Below are positions 8,078 to 18,010 of a DNA stretch of 64,000 nucleotides, piece after piece. The DNA comes from an uncultured Saprospiraceae bacterium (GTDB taxonomy: Bacteria > Bacteroidota > Bacteroidia > Chitinophagales > Saprospiraceae), in assembly GCA_937872385.1 (NCBI GenBank), contig CALMSO010000026.1, positions 62,001 through 126,000 on the forward strand, read 5' to 3'. A program made the position numbers and the translations under genes. Within the stretch, counting starts at the first letter, position 1, and each line of letters starts with the position of its first letter. The notes below the pieces were generated by a model. It was not told the DNA's origin. It saw only the letters and a list, made by a program, of their open reading frames with translations, and did no database searches.

Positions 8078-8923
8078 ATGATTAATATTCAACGGTTAAA
8101 AAAAATCGCCTCGCAAGTTCGGCGAGATATTATCCGCCAAACGCACCGGTCGGCCAGCGGGCATCCGGGTGGCTCACTTGGCTGCACGGATTTTCTTACG
8201 GCCCTGTATTTTGAGGTGATGCAACACGACCCAGCGTTCAAGATGAGCGGTCAGGGCGAGGATATGTTTTTTCTATCCAATGGGCACATTTCACCGGTGT
8301 GGTATAGCGTGCTGGCGCGCAGCGGCTACTTCCCGGTAGCGGAGCTGGCTACCTTTCGCCAGATCAACTCACGCCTGCAAGGACATCCAGCTACCCACGA
8401 AGGGCTGCCGGGAGTGCGGGTGGCCTCAGGATCGCTGGGGCAGGGTTTGTCGGTGGCCATTGGCGCGGCTCTATCCAAAAAATTAGACGGCGACCCACAC
8501 ATCGTGTATGCGCTCACAGGAGACGGCGAGCTACAGGAAGGGCAAATCTGGGAAGCAGCTATGTTTGCGGCGCATCATAAAGTGGATAATTTCATTGTAA
8601 CAGTGGACTGGAACGGCCAGCAGATAGACGGCCCGACCGCCAAAGTAATGTCGCTGGGCGATCTTCCTGGCAAATGGGCGAGCTTCGGCTGGGAAGTCTT
8701 GCATTTGGAAAATGGTAATGATATGGCGGCGGTAGTCAACGCATTGCAACACGCCAAAACCCTTACTGGCCAAGGAAAACCCATCGTCATTCTGATGAAA
8801 ACCGAAATGGGCTATGGAGTGGATTTTATGATGGGTAGCCACAAATGGCATGGCGTGGCCCCCAATAAGGAGCAAACCGAGCAAGCGCTGGCACAACTGG
8901 AAGAAACCTTAGGGGATTTTTAA
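8078..8923 (+). CDS. tktA: Transketolase, N-terminal (TPP-binding) subunit
   Basis: 281 residues, the length of the N-terminal half in split transketolases. SGHPGGSLGCTDFLTALYF and SNGHISPVWYSVLAR are the thiamine-diphosphate domain start; ASGSLGQGLSVAIGAAL, then the TPP/Mg motif GDGELQEGQIWEAAMFAAHHKVDN...DWN. With the next gene it forms the heterodimeric enzyme moving two-carbon ketol units in the non-oxidative pentose phosphate pathway. The partner starts 54 bp downstream. The symbol is generic, given for the subunit rather than an E. coli isozyme. Confidence 0.95.
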   Translation: MINIQRLKKIASQVRRDIIRQTHRSASGHPGGSLGCTDFLTALYFEVMQHDPAFKMSGQGEDMFFLSNGHISPVWYSVLARSGYFPVAELATFRQINSRLQGHPATHEGLPGVRVASGSLGQGLSVAIGAALSKKLDGDPHIVYALTGDGELQEGQIWEAAMFAAHHKVDNFIVTVDWNGQQIDGPTAKVMSLGDLPGKWASFGWEVLHLENGNDMAAVVNALQHAKTLTGQGKPIVILMKTEMGYGVDFMMGSHKWHGVAPNKEQTEQALAQLEETLGDF

Positions 8924-8977
8924 TGCTGCGCCAAAACAGTGAATAAACAATTGAAAAACAAGAAGTAATACATTGAA

Positions 8978-9937
8978 ATGTCATTAGATTCAATTATAAA
9001 TACTGGCAACAAAGCCACCCGCGACGGGTTCGGGGCTGGTTTGTACGAAGCGGGACAGCAAAACCCGAATGTGGTAGCGCTTTGCGCCGATTTGGTCGGC
9101 TCGCTCAAAATGGAAGCTTTCATCGAAGCGTTTCCACAGCGATTTTTTCAGGTGGGCATTGCCGAAGCTAATATGATGAGCATTGCGGCAGGGTTGGCCA
9201 CAGCTGGCAAGATTCCTTACACGGGTACTTTTGCCAATTTTTCTACCGGGCGGGTCTATGACCAATTGCGCCAGTCTATCGCCTATTCGCACAAAAACGT
9301 GAAGGTATGCGCCTCGCACGCGGGGCTTACGCTGGGCGAAGACGGCGCCACGCACCAGATATTGGAAGACATTGGCATGACTAAAATGCTGCCGGGTTTC
9401 ACGGTCATTTGTCCGGCGGATTATAACCAAACCAAAGCCGCTACGATTGCTATTGCCGAGCACTACGGCCCGGTTTATCTGCGCTTTGGGCGGCCAAGCT
9501 GGGCGAATTTTACCGCTGCGGATCAAAAATTTGAAATTGGCAAGGCGCAACTCTTAGCCACTGGTAGTGATGTGACGATTTTTGCCACCGGGCACATGGT
9601 ATGGCAAGCAGTAGAAGCCGCGCGCGAATTGGCAAAAACGGGCATCAGCTGTGAAGTGATTAACATCCACACTATCAAGCCATTAGACGAAGAAGCGGTG
9701 TTGGATAGCGTCAGCAAAACCCGCGCCGTTGTCACCGCTGAAGAGCATCAGCGCAATGGCGGCCTCGGCGAAAGCATTGCGGGCGTACTGGCACGCCGCC
9801 TGCCCACACCCATGGAGATGGTAGCCGTGAACGACAGCTTTGGCGAAAGCGGCAAACCCGTAGAACTACTCGACAAATACGGTCTGGGCATAGTGGATGT
9901 AGTAACGGCCGTACAACGCGTATTGCAACGGAAATAG
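8978..9937 (+). CDS. tktB: Transketolase, C-terminal (pyrimidine-binding) subunit
   Basis: 319 residues. [27 protein letters not shown] opens the pyrimidine domain; [19 protein letters not shown] holds the conserved glutamate that activates TPP, followed by [28 protein letters not shown] and YLRFGRP. The last third ([41 protein letters not shown]) is the transketolase C-terminal domain. It completes the split enzyme with the preceding gene and is almost certainly co-transcribed. Splitting into two ORFs is usual in Bacteroidota and many Firmicutes, so it is not a frameshift. Confidence 0.95.
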   Translation: MSLDSIINTGNKATRDGFGAGLYEAGQQNPNVVALCADLVGSLKMEAFIEAFPQRFFQVGIAEANMMSIAAGLATAGKIPYTGTFANFSTGRVYDQLRQSIAYSHKNVKVCASHAGLTLGEDGATHQILEDIGMTKMLPGFTVICPADYNQTKAATIAIAEHYGPVYLRFGRPSWANFTAADQKFEIGKAQLLATGSDVTIFATGHMVWQAVEAARELAKTGISCEVINIHTIKPLDEEAVLDSVSKTRAVVTAEEHQRNGGLGESIAGVLARRLPTPMEMVAVNDSFGESGKPVELLDKYGLGIVDVVTAVQRVLQRK

Positions 9938-10010
9938 CCCTTGTGTCAAAAAACAAAGCATTGCCCTTCTGCGTTCATTTGGTTTTGTACAGAAATAACC
10001 CGACATAAAC

Positions 10011-10934
10011 ATGACCAGAGAAGACCTGTTGGTATTGTTTAGTATGCCCTTATACACCATCATTATTGGGCTGGAAATGCTGCTCAGCGCTATGGAAGGG
10101 CGCCGGTTTTATACCTGGCAGGACACCCTGACCAACCTGTATTTGATGTCGCTCAACCTCGCGCTGGAGATTAGCACCCGATTTATTTCCCTCGCCGGGC
10201 TGTTTTATTTTTTCCACTGGTACAGTTTTCAGATACAATCCAGTTGGATATATTGGCTGCTGCTGGCCCTTGGCGTGGATTTTTGTTATTACTGGCTGCA
10301 CCGGATGAATCATGAAGTGCGCCTCTTCTGGGCGGTACACGTCACGCATCACTCATCCGAAAAATTTAATTTTACCGTCGGTTTTCGATCTTCGGTGTTT
10401 GAAACATTATATCGTTTTATATTTTATGTGCCCTTGGCTTTGATAGGTTTCCATCCGCTCGATATTTACTTTATGCACGCTTTATTACAAATTTATGGCA
10501 TCTTGGTGCATACGCAATACGTGGGTAAATTGGGCTGGTTGGAGTACATCCTTGTCACGCCCTCGCACCACAGGGTGCACCACGCCAGCAATGTGCGTTA
10601 TTTAGATAAAAACATCGGGATGACTTTCATCTGGTGGGATAAAATGTTCGGAACTTTTGAACCCGAATGCCCAGCGGAACCCATTCAGTATGGCTTGACT
10701 AAACCACTCGAAGACCGAGGCCCGGTCAATATCTTAGTGCATGAATGGCGCGAGCTCTGGCGAGATGTGCGTTGCGCGCCTGACTGGCTGACAGCCCTCC
10801 GGTATTTATTTTATCCGCCTGGCTGGAGCCCCGACGGTAGCACACTGACCTCCAAGCAATTGCAAGCACAACAGCGCAATATCGAGCCGCCCTTAGCGTC
10901 TCCTGATGAGCCAAATATTTCGCTGTCAATGTAA
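10011..10934 (+). CDS. Sterol desaturase / fatty acid hydroxylase family membrane enzyme
   Basis: 307 residues with several membrane segments in the first half (about residues 10-100 and 125-165). The eight-histidine di-iron signature is present: HRMNH (H-x3-H), HVTHH (H-x2-HH) and HHRVHH (H-x2-HH). This family inserts oxygen or double bonds into lipid-like substrates (sterols, fatty acids, carotenoids, ether lipids) at the inner membrane; the substrate cannot be told from sequence. It starts 73 bp after the transketolase and may be in the same transcript. An R1 repeat follows the stop by 14 bp. Confidence 0.88.
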   Translation: MTREDLLVLFSMPLYTIIIGLEMLLSAMEGRRFYTWQDTLTNLYLMSLNLALEISTRFISLAGLFYFFHWYSFQIQSSWIYWLLLALGVDFCYYWLHRMNHEVRLFWAVHVTHHSSEKFNFTVGFRSSVFETLYRFIFYVPLALIGFHPLDIYFMHALLQIYGILVHTQYVGKLGWLEYILVTPSHHRVHHASNVRYLDKNIGMTFIWWDKMFGTFEPECPAEPIQYGLTKPLEDRGPVNILVHEWRELWRDVRCAPDWLTALRYLFYPPGWSPDGSTLTSKQLQAQQRNIEPPLASPDEPNISLSM

Positions 10935-10948
10935 TAGGAAAGAGTTTG

Positions 10949-10965
10949 AGTAATGGGATATTGTT
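10949..10965 (+). repeat. R1 repeat, divergent copy
   Basis: AGTAATGGGATATTGTT, differing from the 19-nt R1 consensus by one internal base over 17 nt, 14 bp after the stop of the desaturase gene. The bases just after it (10980-10994, reverse strand) resemble two units of the heptad array at 46821. Confidence 0.65.
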
Positions 10966-11006
10966 GTTTGCTGGTTTCTTATTCGCTGTTCGCCGTTTTT
11001 ACAACA

Positions 11007-11077
11007 GGAAATGATGCCCTTATTTATGCTCAAAAGCTTGTTTTTCAAAATTTTACAAAATCGCAAATCGGACTTCG
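11007..11077 (-). repeat. Dispersed 71-bp intergenic repeat (family R2), copy 2
   Basis: The reverse complement matches 2307-2377 at about 65 of 71 positions. Here it lies upstream of a plus-strand gene, in the opposite orientation to copies 1 and 3. Confidence 0.8.
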
Positions 11078-11125
11078 AAAACCGTAAATGGTATTAAACA
11101 AACCATCCGCAAATTCTATAAACCT

Positions 11126-12286
11126 ATGAACACTAAAGACATGAAATTTGCTACCAAAACCATCCACGCGGGCGTGCACCCCGACCCTACCACCGGAGCA
11201 GTGATGACGCCGATTTATCAGACCTCTACCTACGCGCAGGAAGCGCCAGGTAAGCACAAGGGCTATGAATATGCGCGTACGCAAAACCCAACCCGCGACG
11301 CCTTGCAAAAAAACCTCGCCGCCTTAGAAAATGGCAATTTTGGCATTTGCTTCAGCAGTGGGCTGGCGGCCATGGATGCCATCATTCGGCTGCTCAATCC
11401 GGGCGATGAAATTATCAGCACCAACGACCTCTATGGTGGCTCCTACCGGCAGATGGTGCGGGTGCACGAGCGCTATGGTATCAAATCTCGATTTGTGGAC
11501 ATGACGGATTTGCAAAAGGTAGAAAAAGCAATTACTAAAAAAACAAAACTCGTCTGGATTGAAACTCCCACCAACCCAATGTTGCAAATAGTTGATATTC
11601 AAGCGATTTGTGCAATTGCCAAGCAACATGGCGTACTTACCTGTGTGGACAATACCTTTGCATCGCCTTATTTACAAACACCGCTTGATCTTGGTGCAGA
11701 TATCGTCACCCATTCTGCCACCAAATACCTCGGCGGCCACTCCGATGTAGTACACGGTGCGGTGATTGTCAATGACAAAGCTCTGGCCGATCAATTGTAT
11801 TTTCTACAAAATGCCATAGGCGCTGTACCTGGCCCACAGGATTGCTTCTTAGTATTGCGCGGCATCAAAACCCTGCATCTGCGGGTAGAACGAGCTTGCA
11901 AAAATGCTAAAAAAATCGCCAAATATTTACAAGCGCATCCCAAAGTGAATCGCGTGTATTACCCCGGGTTGAAAGATAATCCGTATTATGAATTAGCCAA
12001 ACGGCAAATGCGGCACTTCGGAGCAATGGTGTCTTTTGATTTGCATCAAGATTCGCTGGAAGAGGCGACCAAGGTGATGAGCAACACCCATTTGTTTTTG
12101 CTGGCAGAATCGCTCGGCGGCGTGGAGTCGCTCATTGGGCATCCGGCTACCATGACGCACGCTTCCATCCCGCGGGCCGAGCGCCTGAAAGTCGGGCTGA
12201 CCGATTCGCTCATTCGCCTGAGCGTCGGCATTGAAGATGTGGATGATTTGATCGAAGACTTAGAGCAGGCTTTTGTGCATTTGTAA
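11126..12286 (+). CDS. Trans-sulfuration PLP enzyme (cystathionine gamma-synthase/lyase)
   Basis: 386 residues of the Cys/Met metabolism PLP-dependent family. Key landmarks are TIHAG near the start, TSTYAQ, YEYARTQNPTRDALQKNLAALENG (phosphate and substrate contacts from the partner subunit), FSSGLAAMDA, VWIETPTNPMLQI, VDNTFASPYLQTPLDLGADIVTHSATKYLGGHSD with the PLP lysine at about residue 200, and ESLGGVESLIGHPATMTHASI. It makes or cleaves cystathionine, linking homoserine/cysteine and methionine metabolism; synthase, gamma-lyase and O-acyl-homoserine sulfhydrylase cannot be separated reliably by eye. A terminator lies between it and the convergent cyclophilin gene. Confidence 0.9.
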   Translation: MNTKDMKFATKTIHAGVHPDPTTGAVMTPIYQTSTYAQEAPGKHKGYEYARTQNPTRDALQKNLAALENGNFGICFSSGLAAMDAIIRLLNPGDEIISTNDLYGGSYRQMVRVHERYGIKSRFVDMTDLQKVEKAITKKTKLVWIETPTNPMLQIVDIQAICAIAKQHGVLTCVDNTFASPYLQTPLDLGADIVTHSATKYLGGHSDVVHGAVIVNDKALADQLYFLQNAIGAVPGPQDCFLVLRGIKTLHLRVERACKNAKKIAKYLQAHPKVNRVYYPGLKDNPYYELAKRQMRHFGAMVSFDLHQDSLEEATKVMSNTHLFLLAESLGGVESLIGHPATMTHASIPRAERLKVGLTDSLIRLSVGIEDVDDLIEDLEQAFVHL

Positions 12287-12316
12287 ACGTCGAGCAAGTC
12301 CGTTTTGTATTAGAAA

Positions 12317-12349
12317 AAAGCGTGTAGAAATCCTGCTTCAACACGCTTT
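12317..12349. terminator. Terminator between convergent genes
   Basis: AAAGCGTGT and ACACGCTTT form a 9-bp stem with a 15-nt loop, flanked by A-rich sequence left and TTT right, between the gene ends at 12286 and 12370. It can act in both directions. Confidence 0.65.
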
Positions 12350-12369
12350 CTTGCCAATCGTCTGACGAC

Positions 12370-13011
12370 TTATCTCAGCAGCCGTATTTTCATTCTTACA
12401 TCGCGCAGGGGGCGGTCGGCCGCGCCGGTGGGCAAAGCCGCTATTTTGTCCAATACTTCAATGCCTTCTACCACCTGCCCAAAAACGGTGTATTGCCCGT
12501 CGAGGAAGGGCGCGCCGCCGGTTTGTTTATAAAAAGTGCGTTGCGCTTCCGTGAAAGTGATGTTGTTTTGCTGGGCAATCATATCTAATTCTTCATCATT
12601 GAAAACGCGGCCATGCACAATGAAAAACTGCGAGCCAGAAGAGCGGCGCTGCGGATTCACGTTGTCGCCGAGCCGGGCGGCCGCCAGCGCCCCTTTGATG
12701 TGAGGAAGTTCTATCTCTGCGTCCAATTCGTAGCCCGGGCCGCCACCGCCGAGCAATCGGTCGGGAGAAGCACTTTTCGAGTCGGGGTCGCCGCCCTGCA
12801 CCATGAAGCCCTGAATGACCCTATGGAACAGCAAATCGTTGTAAAAACCTTCTTTCACTAATTTAGTAAAATTATCCCGATGCTTGACGGTATTGTTGTA
12901 CAACATCACTTTCATGACGCCTTGCTCCGTCACGATTTCTACGTAGGTGTGTGGGTCGCGCTGGCAGCCAAGCAGCACCACCAGCCAAATGAAAAGCAGC
13001 AATTTTTTCAT
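12370..13011 (-). CDS. Peptidyl-prolyl cis-trans isomerase, cyclophilin type, lipoprotein
   Basis: 213 residues from the ATG at 13011 (another in-frame ATG at 13023 adds four). MKKLLLFIWLVVLLGC is a lipoprotein signal with the lipobox LLGC (Cys16). The cyclophilin domain follows: HRDNFTKLVKEGFYNDLLFHRVIQGFMVQGGDP with the catalytic Arg, GSQFFIVHG, and FGQVVEGIEVLDKIA. An insert (EELDMIAQQNNITFTEAQ) before the last strands is common in Bacteroidota members. It catalyses proline isomerisation of envelope proteins. It lies downstream of the large T9SS cargo on the same strand, separated by a hairpin. Confidence 0.92.
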   Translation of the reverse strand: MKKLLLFIWLVVLLGCQRDPHTYVEIVTEQGVMKVMLYNNTVKHRDNFTKLVKEGFYNDLLFHRVIQGFMVQGGDPDSKSASPDRLLGGGGPGYELDAEIELPHIKGALAAARLGDNVNPQRRSSGSQFFIVHGRVFNDEELDMIAQQNNITFTEAQRTFYKQTGGAPFLDGQYTVFGQVVEGIEVLDKIAALPTGAADRPLRDVRMKIRLLR

Positions 13012-13097
13012 GGTTTTATGCATTTTGTTATTTTTTTCAATTCACTTGCTCATCAGCTCACCGTTTATAATACCCTCTACCTCACTGTATCATAATT

Positions 13098-13135
13098 CAA
13101 CAGCGCCTGCCAATACGAATGGACAAGCGCTGTTG
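13098..13135 (-). terminator. Hairpin after the large T9SS cargo gene
   Basis: CAACAGCGC and GCGCTGTTG form a perfect 9-bp stem around a 20-nt loop, 37 bp beyond the stop at 13172 on the minus strand. No T tract follows; the role as terminator is inferred from position. Confidence 0.45.
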
Positions 13136-13171
13136 CTGATTTTATGTTGGACAAACCTGCTCTCAAACAGC

Positions 13172-16100
13172 TTACCGCACTACGGTCACATCGCCGCGAT
13201 AGGTCAACGAAAGATTATCGAGAAACTCGATTTCAATCATGTAAACATACACGCCTGGGCTGACGAGCTTGTTGTTGAAACGTCCGTCCCACAGGCGCAC
13301 GCCTCCGGTGCAACCGGGCGGCAAGTCCCGAAGCGAAATCATCAGATTGCCCCAGCGATCGAAGATATGCACGGTACGAATGGCCGTTACGCCATTGCAG
13401 GTAAAAATACGAAAATCATCGTTGGGCCCATCGCCATTGGGCGAAAAGATGTTCGGAATAAAGACGTTGCGGCTGAAATCCACTTCTACGCGCACCACTC
13501 CGCTACCGCTACAGCCATTGGCATCCAGCACGGTGAGGGTGTAGGTGCGATCGGTCTGCGGACTGACCACCGGGTTCGGCACGTCATTAGCCGACAGGTA
13601 GGTGTCGGGGTTCCAGGCATAGCTATTGATAGGTAGCGACGAATTGATGATAGGTTGTAAGGTTGTAGAATCTCCTAATTCCACCTCTACCACTGCCGGA
13701 TCAAAAAACACCTGTATTTCAGTAGGCTCGGTAATGACGAGCGTATCGCTAAAAGTGCAGCCAGCCGGATCAGAAATGGTAATAATTTGAGTACCCGCGA
13801 ATACGGTGGCAGGTTGGTTGGGCGGAAAACGCAAACCGTTGTTATTCAATTCATAGGTATAATCGAATAGGGAAATACCCGTACCCCCAAAAATGGTATC
13901 AATCAAGATGAGGGTGGACTCGCCAAAGCAACGCGGCGCTTCCGGCTGTGGAATAATAGCTACTAAAGGCTGCGGCTCCAGAATAGTGTAAGACAGCGAG
14001 TCGGTGCAGCCGCGCACGTCGGTAATCGTGACGCTGTAAGTACCCGGCGACAGGTTGGTAGCTAAAGGCGATGCAGGCGGTGCGATACCTCCTGACCAGG
14101 TGTAAGGCTCGGGACCTACCGGGTTAACGTTGTCGTTGATATTATAAACTACCCGAATGCGGCCGTCATTATCGCCGCTACAACTTACCGAAGGCGTAGT
14201 ATTGGCAAGGTCTAAAGACAGCTCAAGGCGAGCCGGCTCGTTGAGTTCCACTATTTGGGTTTTGGTACAACCATTGCTATCCGTTAGCACAGCATTGTAC
14301 AAACCCGCGGTTAGGTTGCTAATAGCATTGGTGGTAGCGCCCGTCTCCTGCCATTGAATATTGAAAGGCGGGGTGCCGCCGTCAGGTGTCAGGGTGATGG
14401 CTCCATCCGAAAAGCCGTTGCAGGAAACCGGCTCTACATCCACTTGCACGATAATGGCTGGCGGGCTTGGAATATTGACCGTATCCAGGGCGAAGCAATT
14501 ATTAGCATCGGTAGCTACTACTACCTGAAAACCTGCGCAAAGCTGCGAAGCAGTAGAATTATCTGTATTGCTGCTCACCTCCCCCGATTGCCAGCTGAAG
14601 GTGAAAGTGCCTTGCCGTCCGTCGGTATAGATTGCCGTAGCCGTCGCGCGTCCGTCGCAGGTATTTTCAAAACAACTTACTCCACTCACTGCGCTGAAAG
14701 AAATATCAATACCCGGAGGGTCATTCAACGTAGCGGTGCTGGTAGCCGGAGCACAATTATTGGCATCTATCACCGTGAGCTGATAGGTGCCAGCAGTCAA
14801 TTGTCCATAAACATTCGCGGTAAGCGTATCATTTTGCGGCGTATTTGCCCAGATATAACGATAAGGCGCAGTACCTCCAGAAGCAAAAACGGTCAATCGC
14901 CCATTGTCAAAACCAACGCAAGTAGGCGCCGTAGCCACAATGCTGTCAACGACCAACGGATCGGGCGCGATGACTGAAGCTGTATCCACATTGATACAAC
15001 CGTCGCTGGCTGTGACCGTCACAGCATAAAGCCCCGGACTGAGGTTGGTAATAGTAGTCCCTGTACCACCATTGCTCCACTGGTAGCCCGTGATGGTAGT
15101 GCCAGGCACAGGTGTGGCCGTAGCAGTGAGCGAGCCGTCGGTGCTGTTCTGACAACTTACCGAAGCTGGCGCAATGGGTGCAATCGTTGGGGGCGTTGGT
15201 GCGGTGATAATTACTTCGAGCGAATCCAGACAGCCATTGGCGTCGGTTACTTCCACTACGTAGCGGTCGGAGCGCAGATTCATAGCAATAGAATCAGTCT
15301 GCCCGTCTGACCAAGCAAAAGTGTAAGGAAAAGTGCCGCCGGTAACAGCAATAGTCGCGCTACCATCGTTGCCTACCGTACACGTTTCGTTTTGCTGGCT
15401 TACTATGGTAATTTCCAACGGCAGCGGCTCATTGATGACGAAAGTATCTACCAATTGGCATCCTTGCGGGTCGCTATCTATCATGGTCAATACATAAGTG
15501 CCCGCTACGAGGTTTTCCACCGCGCTTTCGTTGGGAGTACTGTTGGGTGTAATAGTGCCCGGGCCTTGCCAGTTGAAGGTATAAGGCAGGTCTTCGAGGT
15601 TGTTAGGGGTAGTGCTGCCGCGCACGCTGATGCGTCCGTTGTCGTCGCCATTGCAAGTTACATCTTCCAGCGCAAGTGTTTGAATAGCAAGTGTTTTCAC
15701 AGCACCTACGGTGTAGGTTTCAGTGGTTTGGCAATTATTATCATCCGTAACGGTGACGGTATAACGCCCGGGGTCTAAGTTGTTAAAAGCAGACGTTGGC
15801 GCTACAATAGAATCCGGCACATGGCTCCAGCGGAAGGTATAATTGCCCGACGCGGCCACGCCGCCTGCTCCGTTCACTGTAATCGTACCATCTTCCGAGC
15901 CGCTACAAGAGGCATTGGTTACGGTTTCAATAGCGTTGACTTGCGGTGGTTGCGAAAGCGCCGAGCTGGCTGTCACTGTGCAGCCATCGCGGTCGGTTAC
16001 CGTCACCGCGTATGAGCCAAAAGGCAGATTGGTCAGTACAGAAGTATTGGTTGGGGTGGCCCTATTCCAAGTAAAGGTAAATCGGTTTTCAGGGTTGGTT

Positions 16101-17794
16101 TGCGTCACGCCTTCCACGTCCACGAGCACCCGTACCTGCCCCGTGCTATCGCCAAAGCAAGCGGGTCGCACGCTCTCTAAGCCTGCCCCGATTAGGGGTC
16201 CGCGCAGCACCTGTACAGTGTCTGTAGTGGTATTTACGGGATTGTTAGAATCCTGAATGACTACTTCGTAGCGTCCGGAGCCAAGATTGGAAACCCGGAA
16301 AGGCTCATCGGCATTATTAATTGTGAAAGGCCCTTCAAAAGCGCCTGGCGGGTTGAGTGGCCGCCAGCGGAAGGTGTAGGGTGCCGTGCCGCCGAAAAGC
16401 CGCATTGTAAAAGCACCGTCCAATTCGCCCGGGCAGCTCACACTGTCTTGTTCCAGTAAGGGTATAATTTCGTTGGTTGTCAGGGCTACAATTCCATTGC
16501 GCGTAATAAAGCCAAGATCGGTCAGGCTGGTATCACCCACCAAAATCGGCGTCGGTTCATTAGAAAAAGTAAGCAAACTGCGCTGCCCCAATGTGCCAAT
16601 TACATTGAAACAAATCTCGAACAGCGTAGCGCCATCGGGCACGGTAGCGCCGTCGAGTGCTGTATCAAACCAAGCGAAAGAAAGCCGTCCAGCATTGATA
16701 TTAGCATTGAAACTGCCGCTTTCGAGGCCGGTCAGCTCCGGATTGAAAGCTCCCACTTGCGTGAACCGGATTACCGCCGGATCCCAATGAATCGAGAACT
16801 GCGTAGTGCCAATCATATTGAAATTATCCGCCGTGACGGGCACGCAGATGTTGTCGCCCGGCAGCGCACTCACCGCTGGCAAAGAAAAGGTAACGCCTGT
16901 ACAAGCCGACATATCCATTGTAAACGTGCGGCCGCAGCTCTTACCATCGGTCACGGTGATATTATAAACGCCTGCTTGCGGCACGAAAAACGTCACGCGG
17001 CTGCCATGTATTGGCGCACCACCCGACACGATGTTGCCTCTTACAGAAGGGTTACCTTCCAATGAAATATCAATTGTATAACGGGCCAGGGGATCTAGTT
17101 CGGGCAAACCACCGCGCAGTACAAACGAGCCTCGGCATCCTGACGGATTGGCCATGGTATTTACCTCGCTTTCCGCAATGGCATTCAGATAAACCACCGC
17201 AAAAGCCGCGTCCACATTTACATCCACGCAAGGCCCTGCCGGGTCGCCTTCGTATTCGGCATTAAACCCATTAAGCCTATCGTAGGTAATGGGCGCAAAC
17301 CACCAGAGGCGCGGATTGCCATTATTAAAAGTAGTTTGCAAAAAGCCATCATTGACAAAAGTAATGTCGCCCTCTAAATTTGCCCCCGGCGCTACGTAAA
17401 AACCATTGGGTGCGGGCGGCATATTCACCTGACAGGGGTCGTTGCGAATGCTGGCTGCATCGGGCCCGGAAACGGTTGGCCGACACGTATAAAAACCATA
17501 ACCAATCCCGGCCGGAGTGGCTGGCACGGGGTCGCCGCTTAGGTCCGCATCGCGGTTGTGTATAATGTCCAATTCGTCCCCAAAACAGAGATAAATGGTA
17601 TCTGGCGTGACGTCGTTGCTTTGCCCCCGGTGCGTACCGAAAGTGACGGTGCCAGCATCATTGCATTCCATTTTGGCACGGGCCTCCACAGCTTTGCCGA
17701 GGCTGCCTGCAGTACGAATGGCTGCTGGTCGTTGCGCGTACGTCACACAGAAGACAAACAGGAAAAGAAGCGTCGAAAGAGTGTATTTAATCAT
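13172..17794 (-). CDS. Large T9SS type-B surface protein with cohesin-like domain and SprB repeats
   Basis: 1540 residues with an N-terminal signal peptide (MIKYTLSTLLFLFVFCVTYAQ). Residues about 300-430 look like a cohesin domain (FSLPAVSALPGDNICVPVTA...FSIHWDPAVIRFTQVG...LFEICFNVIG). About eleven SprB-type repeats follow (Cys-x-G...DG...F-x-W...L-x-x-G-x-Y-x-V-x-V-x-D...GC), each some 80-90 residues. The C-terminus (VFIPNIFSPNGDGPNDDF, VHIFDRWGN, GVYVYMIEIEFLD) is the type-B T9SS signal. By analogy to SprB it should be a secreted adhesin or matrix protein exported by the SprA pore. The repeats are strongly diverged in DNA, so recent tandem duplication is not evident. It appears monocistronic. 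Confidence 0.9.
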   Translation of the reverse strand: MIKYTLSTLLFLFVFCVTYAQRPAAIRTAGSLGKAVEARAKMECNDAGTVTFGTHRGQSNDVTPDTIYLCFGDELDIIHNRDADLSGDPVPATPAGIGYGFYTCRPTVSGPDAASIRNDPCQVNMPPAPNGFYVAPGANLEGDITFVNDGFLQTTFNNGNPRLWWFAPITYDRLNGFNAEYEGDPAGPCVDVNVDAAFAVVYLNAIAESEVNTMANPSGCRGSFVLRGGLPELDPLARYTIDISLEGNPSVRGNIVSGGAPIHGSRVTFFVPQAGVYNITVTDGKSCGRTFTMDMSACTGVTFSLPAVSALPGDNICVPVTADNFNMIGTTQFSIHWDPAVIRFTQVGAFNPELTGLESGSFNANINAGRLSFAWFDTALDGATVPDGATLFEICFNVIGTLGQRSLLTFSNEPTPILVGDTSLTDLGFITRNGIVALTTNEIIPLLEQDSVSCPGELDGAFTMRLFGGTAPYTFRWRPLNPPGAFEGPFTINNADEPFRVSNLGSGRYEVVIQDSNNPVNTTTDTVQVLRGPLIGAGLESVRPACFGDSTGQVRVLVDVEGVTQTNPENRFTFTWNRATPTNTSVLTNLPFGSYAVTVTDRDGCTVTASSALSQPPQVNAIETVTNASCSGSEDGTITVNGAGGVAASGNYTFRWSHVPDSIVAPTSAFNNLDPGRYTVTVTDDNNCQTTETYTVGAVKTLAIQTLALEDVTCNGDDNGRISVRGSTTPNNLEDLPYTFNWQGPGTITPNSTPNESAVENLVAGTYVLTMIDSDPQGCQLVDTFVINEPLPLEITIVSQQNETCTVGNDGSATIAVTGGTFPYTFAWSDGQTDSIAMNLRSDRYVVEVTDANGCLDSLEVIITAPTPPTIAPIAPASVSCQNSTDGSLTATATPVPGTTITGYQWSNGGTGTTITNLSPGLYAVTVTASDGCINVDTASVIAPDPLVVDSIVATAPTCVGFDNGRLTVFASGGTAPYRYIWANTPQNDTLTANVYGQLTAGTYQLTVIDANNCAPATSTATLNDPPGIDISFSAVSGVSCFENTCDGRATATAIYTDGRQGTFTFSWQSGEVSSNTDNSTASQLCAGFQVVVATDANNCFALDTVNIPSPPAIIVQVDVEPVSCNGFSDGAITLTPDGGTPPFNIQWQETGATTNAISNLTAGLYNAVLTDSNGCTKTQIVELNEPARLELSLDLANTTPSVSCSGDNDGRIRVVYNINDNVNPVGPEPYTWSGGIAPPASPLATNLSPGTYSVTITDVRGCTDSLSYTILEPQPLVAIIPQPEAPRCFGESTLILIDTIFGGTGISLFDYTYELNNNGLRFPPNQPATVFAGTQIITISDPAGCTFSDTLVITEPTEIQVFFDPAVVEVELGDSTTLQPIINSSLPINSYAWNPDTYLSANDVPNPVVSPQTDRTYTLTVLDANGCSGSGVVRVEVDFSRNVFIPNIFSPNGDGPNDDFRIFTCNGVTAIRTVHIFDRWGNLMISLRDLPPGCTGGVRLWDGRFNNKLVSPGVYVYMIEIEFLDNLSLTYRGDVTVVR

Positions 17795-18010
17795 CGGTTC
17801 AACGGATTATGATTGGATAATCGCTATATTATGTGATTGTAAAATGCAGCTTTAATAACAGGGTTTTATGGATGCAAGTGCCTTTGGCAGCCGCAAAAAT
17901 AGATATCTTGGTGTGGAAAACACGGTTTTTGCCAAAAACAATACCAAGGTACGGCTTAACAACGCAGGAAGCCCGGCGAAAAGTACAATTATTCGTTTTT
18001 TAATATTTTT

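Noticed and set aside
8078..9937. Transketolase as a frameshifted single gene
   Set aside because: The two ORFs correspond to the natural split form, each with its own start and a 54-bp gap.
12947..13636. 229-codon plus-strand ORF spanning the cyclophilin and T9SS cargo genes
   Set aside because: Crosses two well-supported minus-strand genes and a hairpin; no domain seen.
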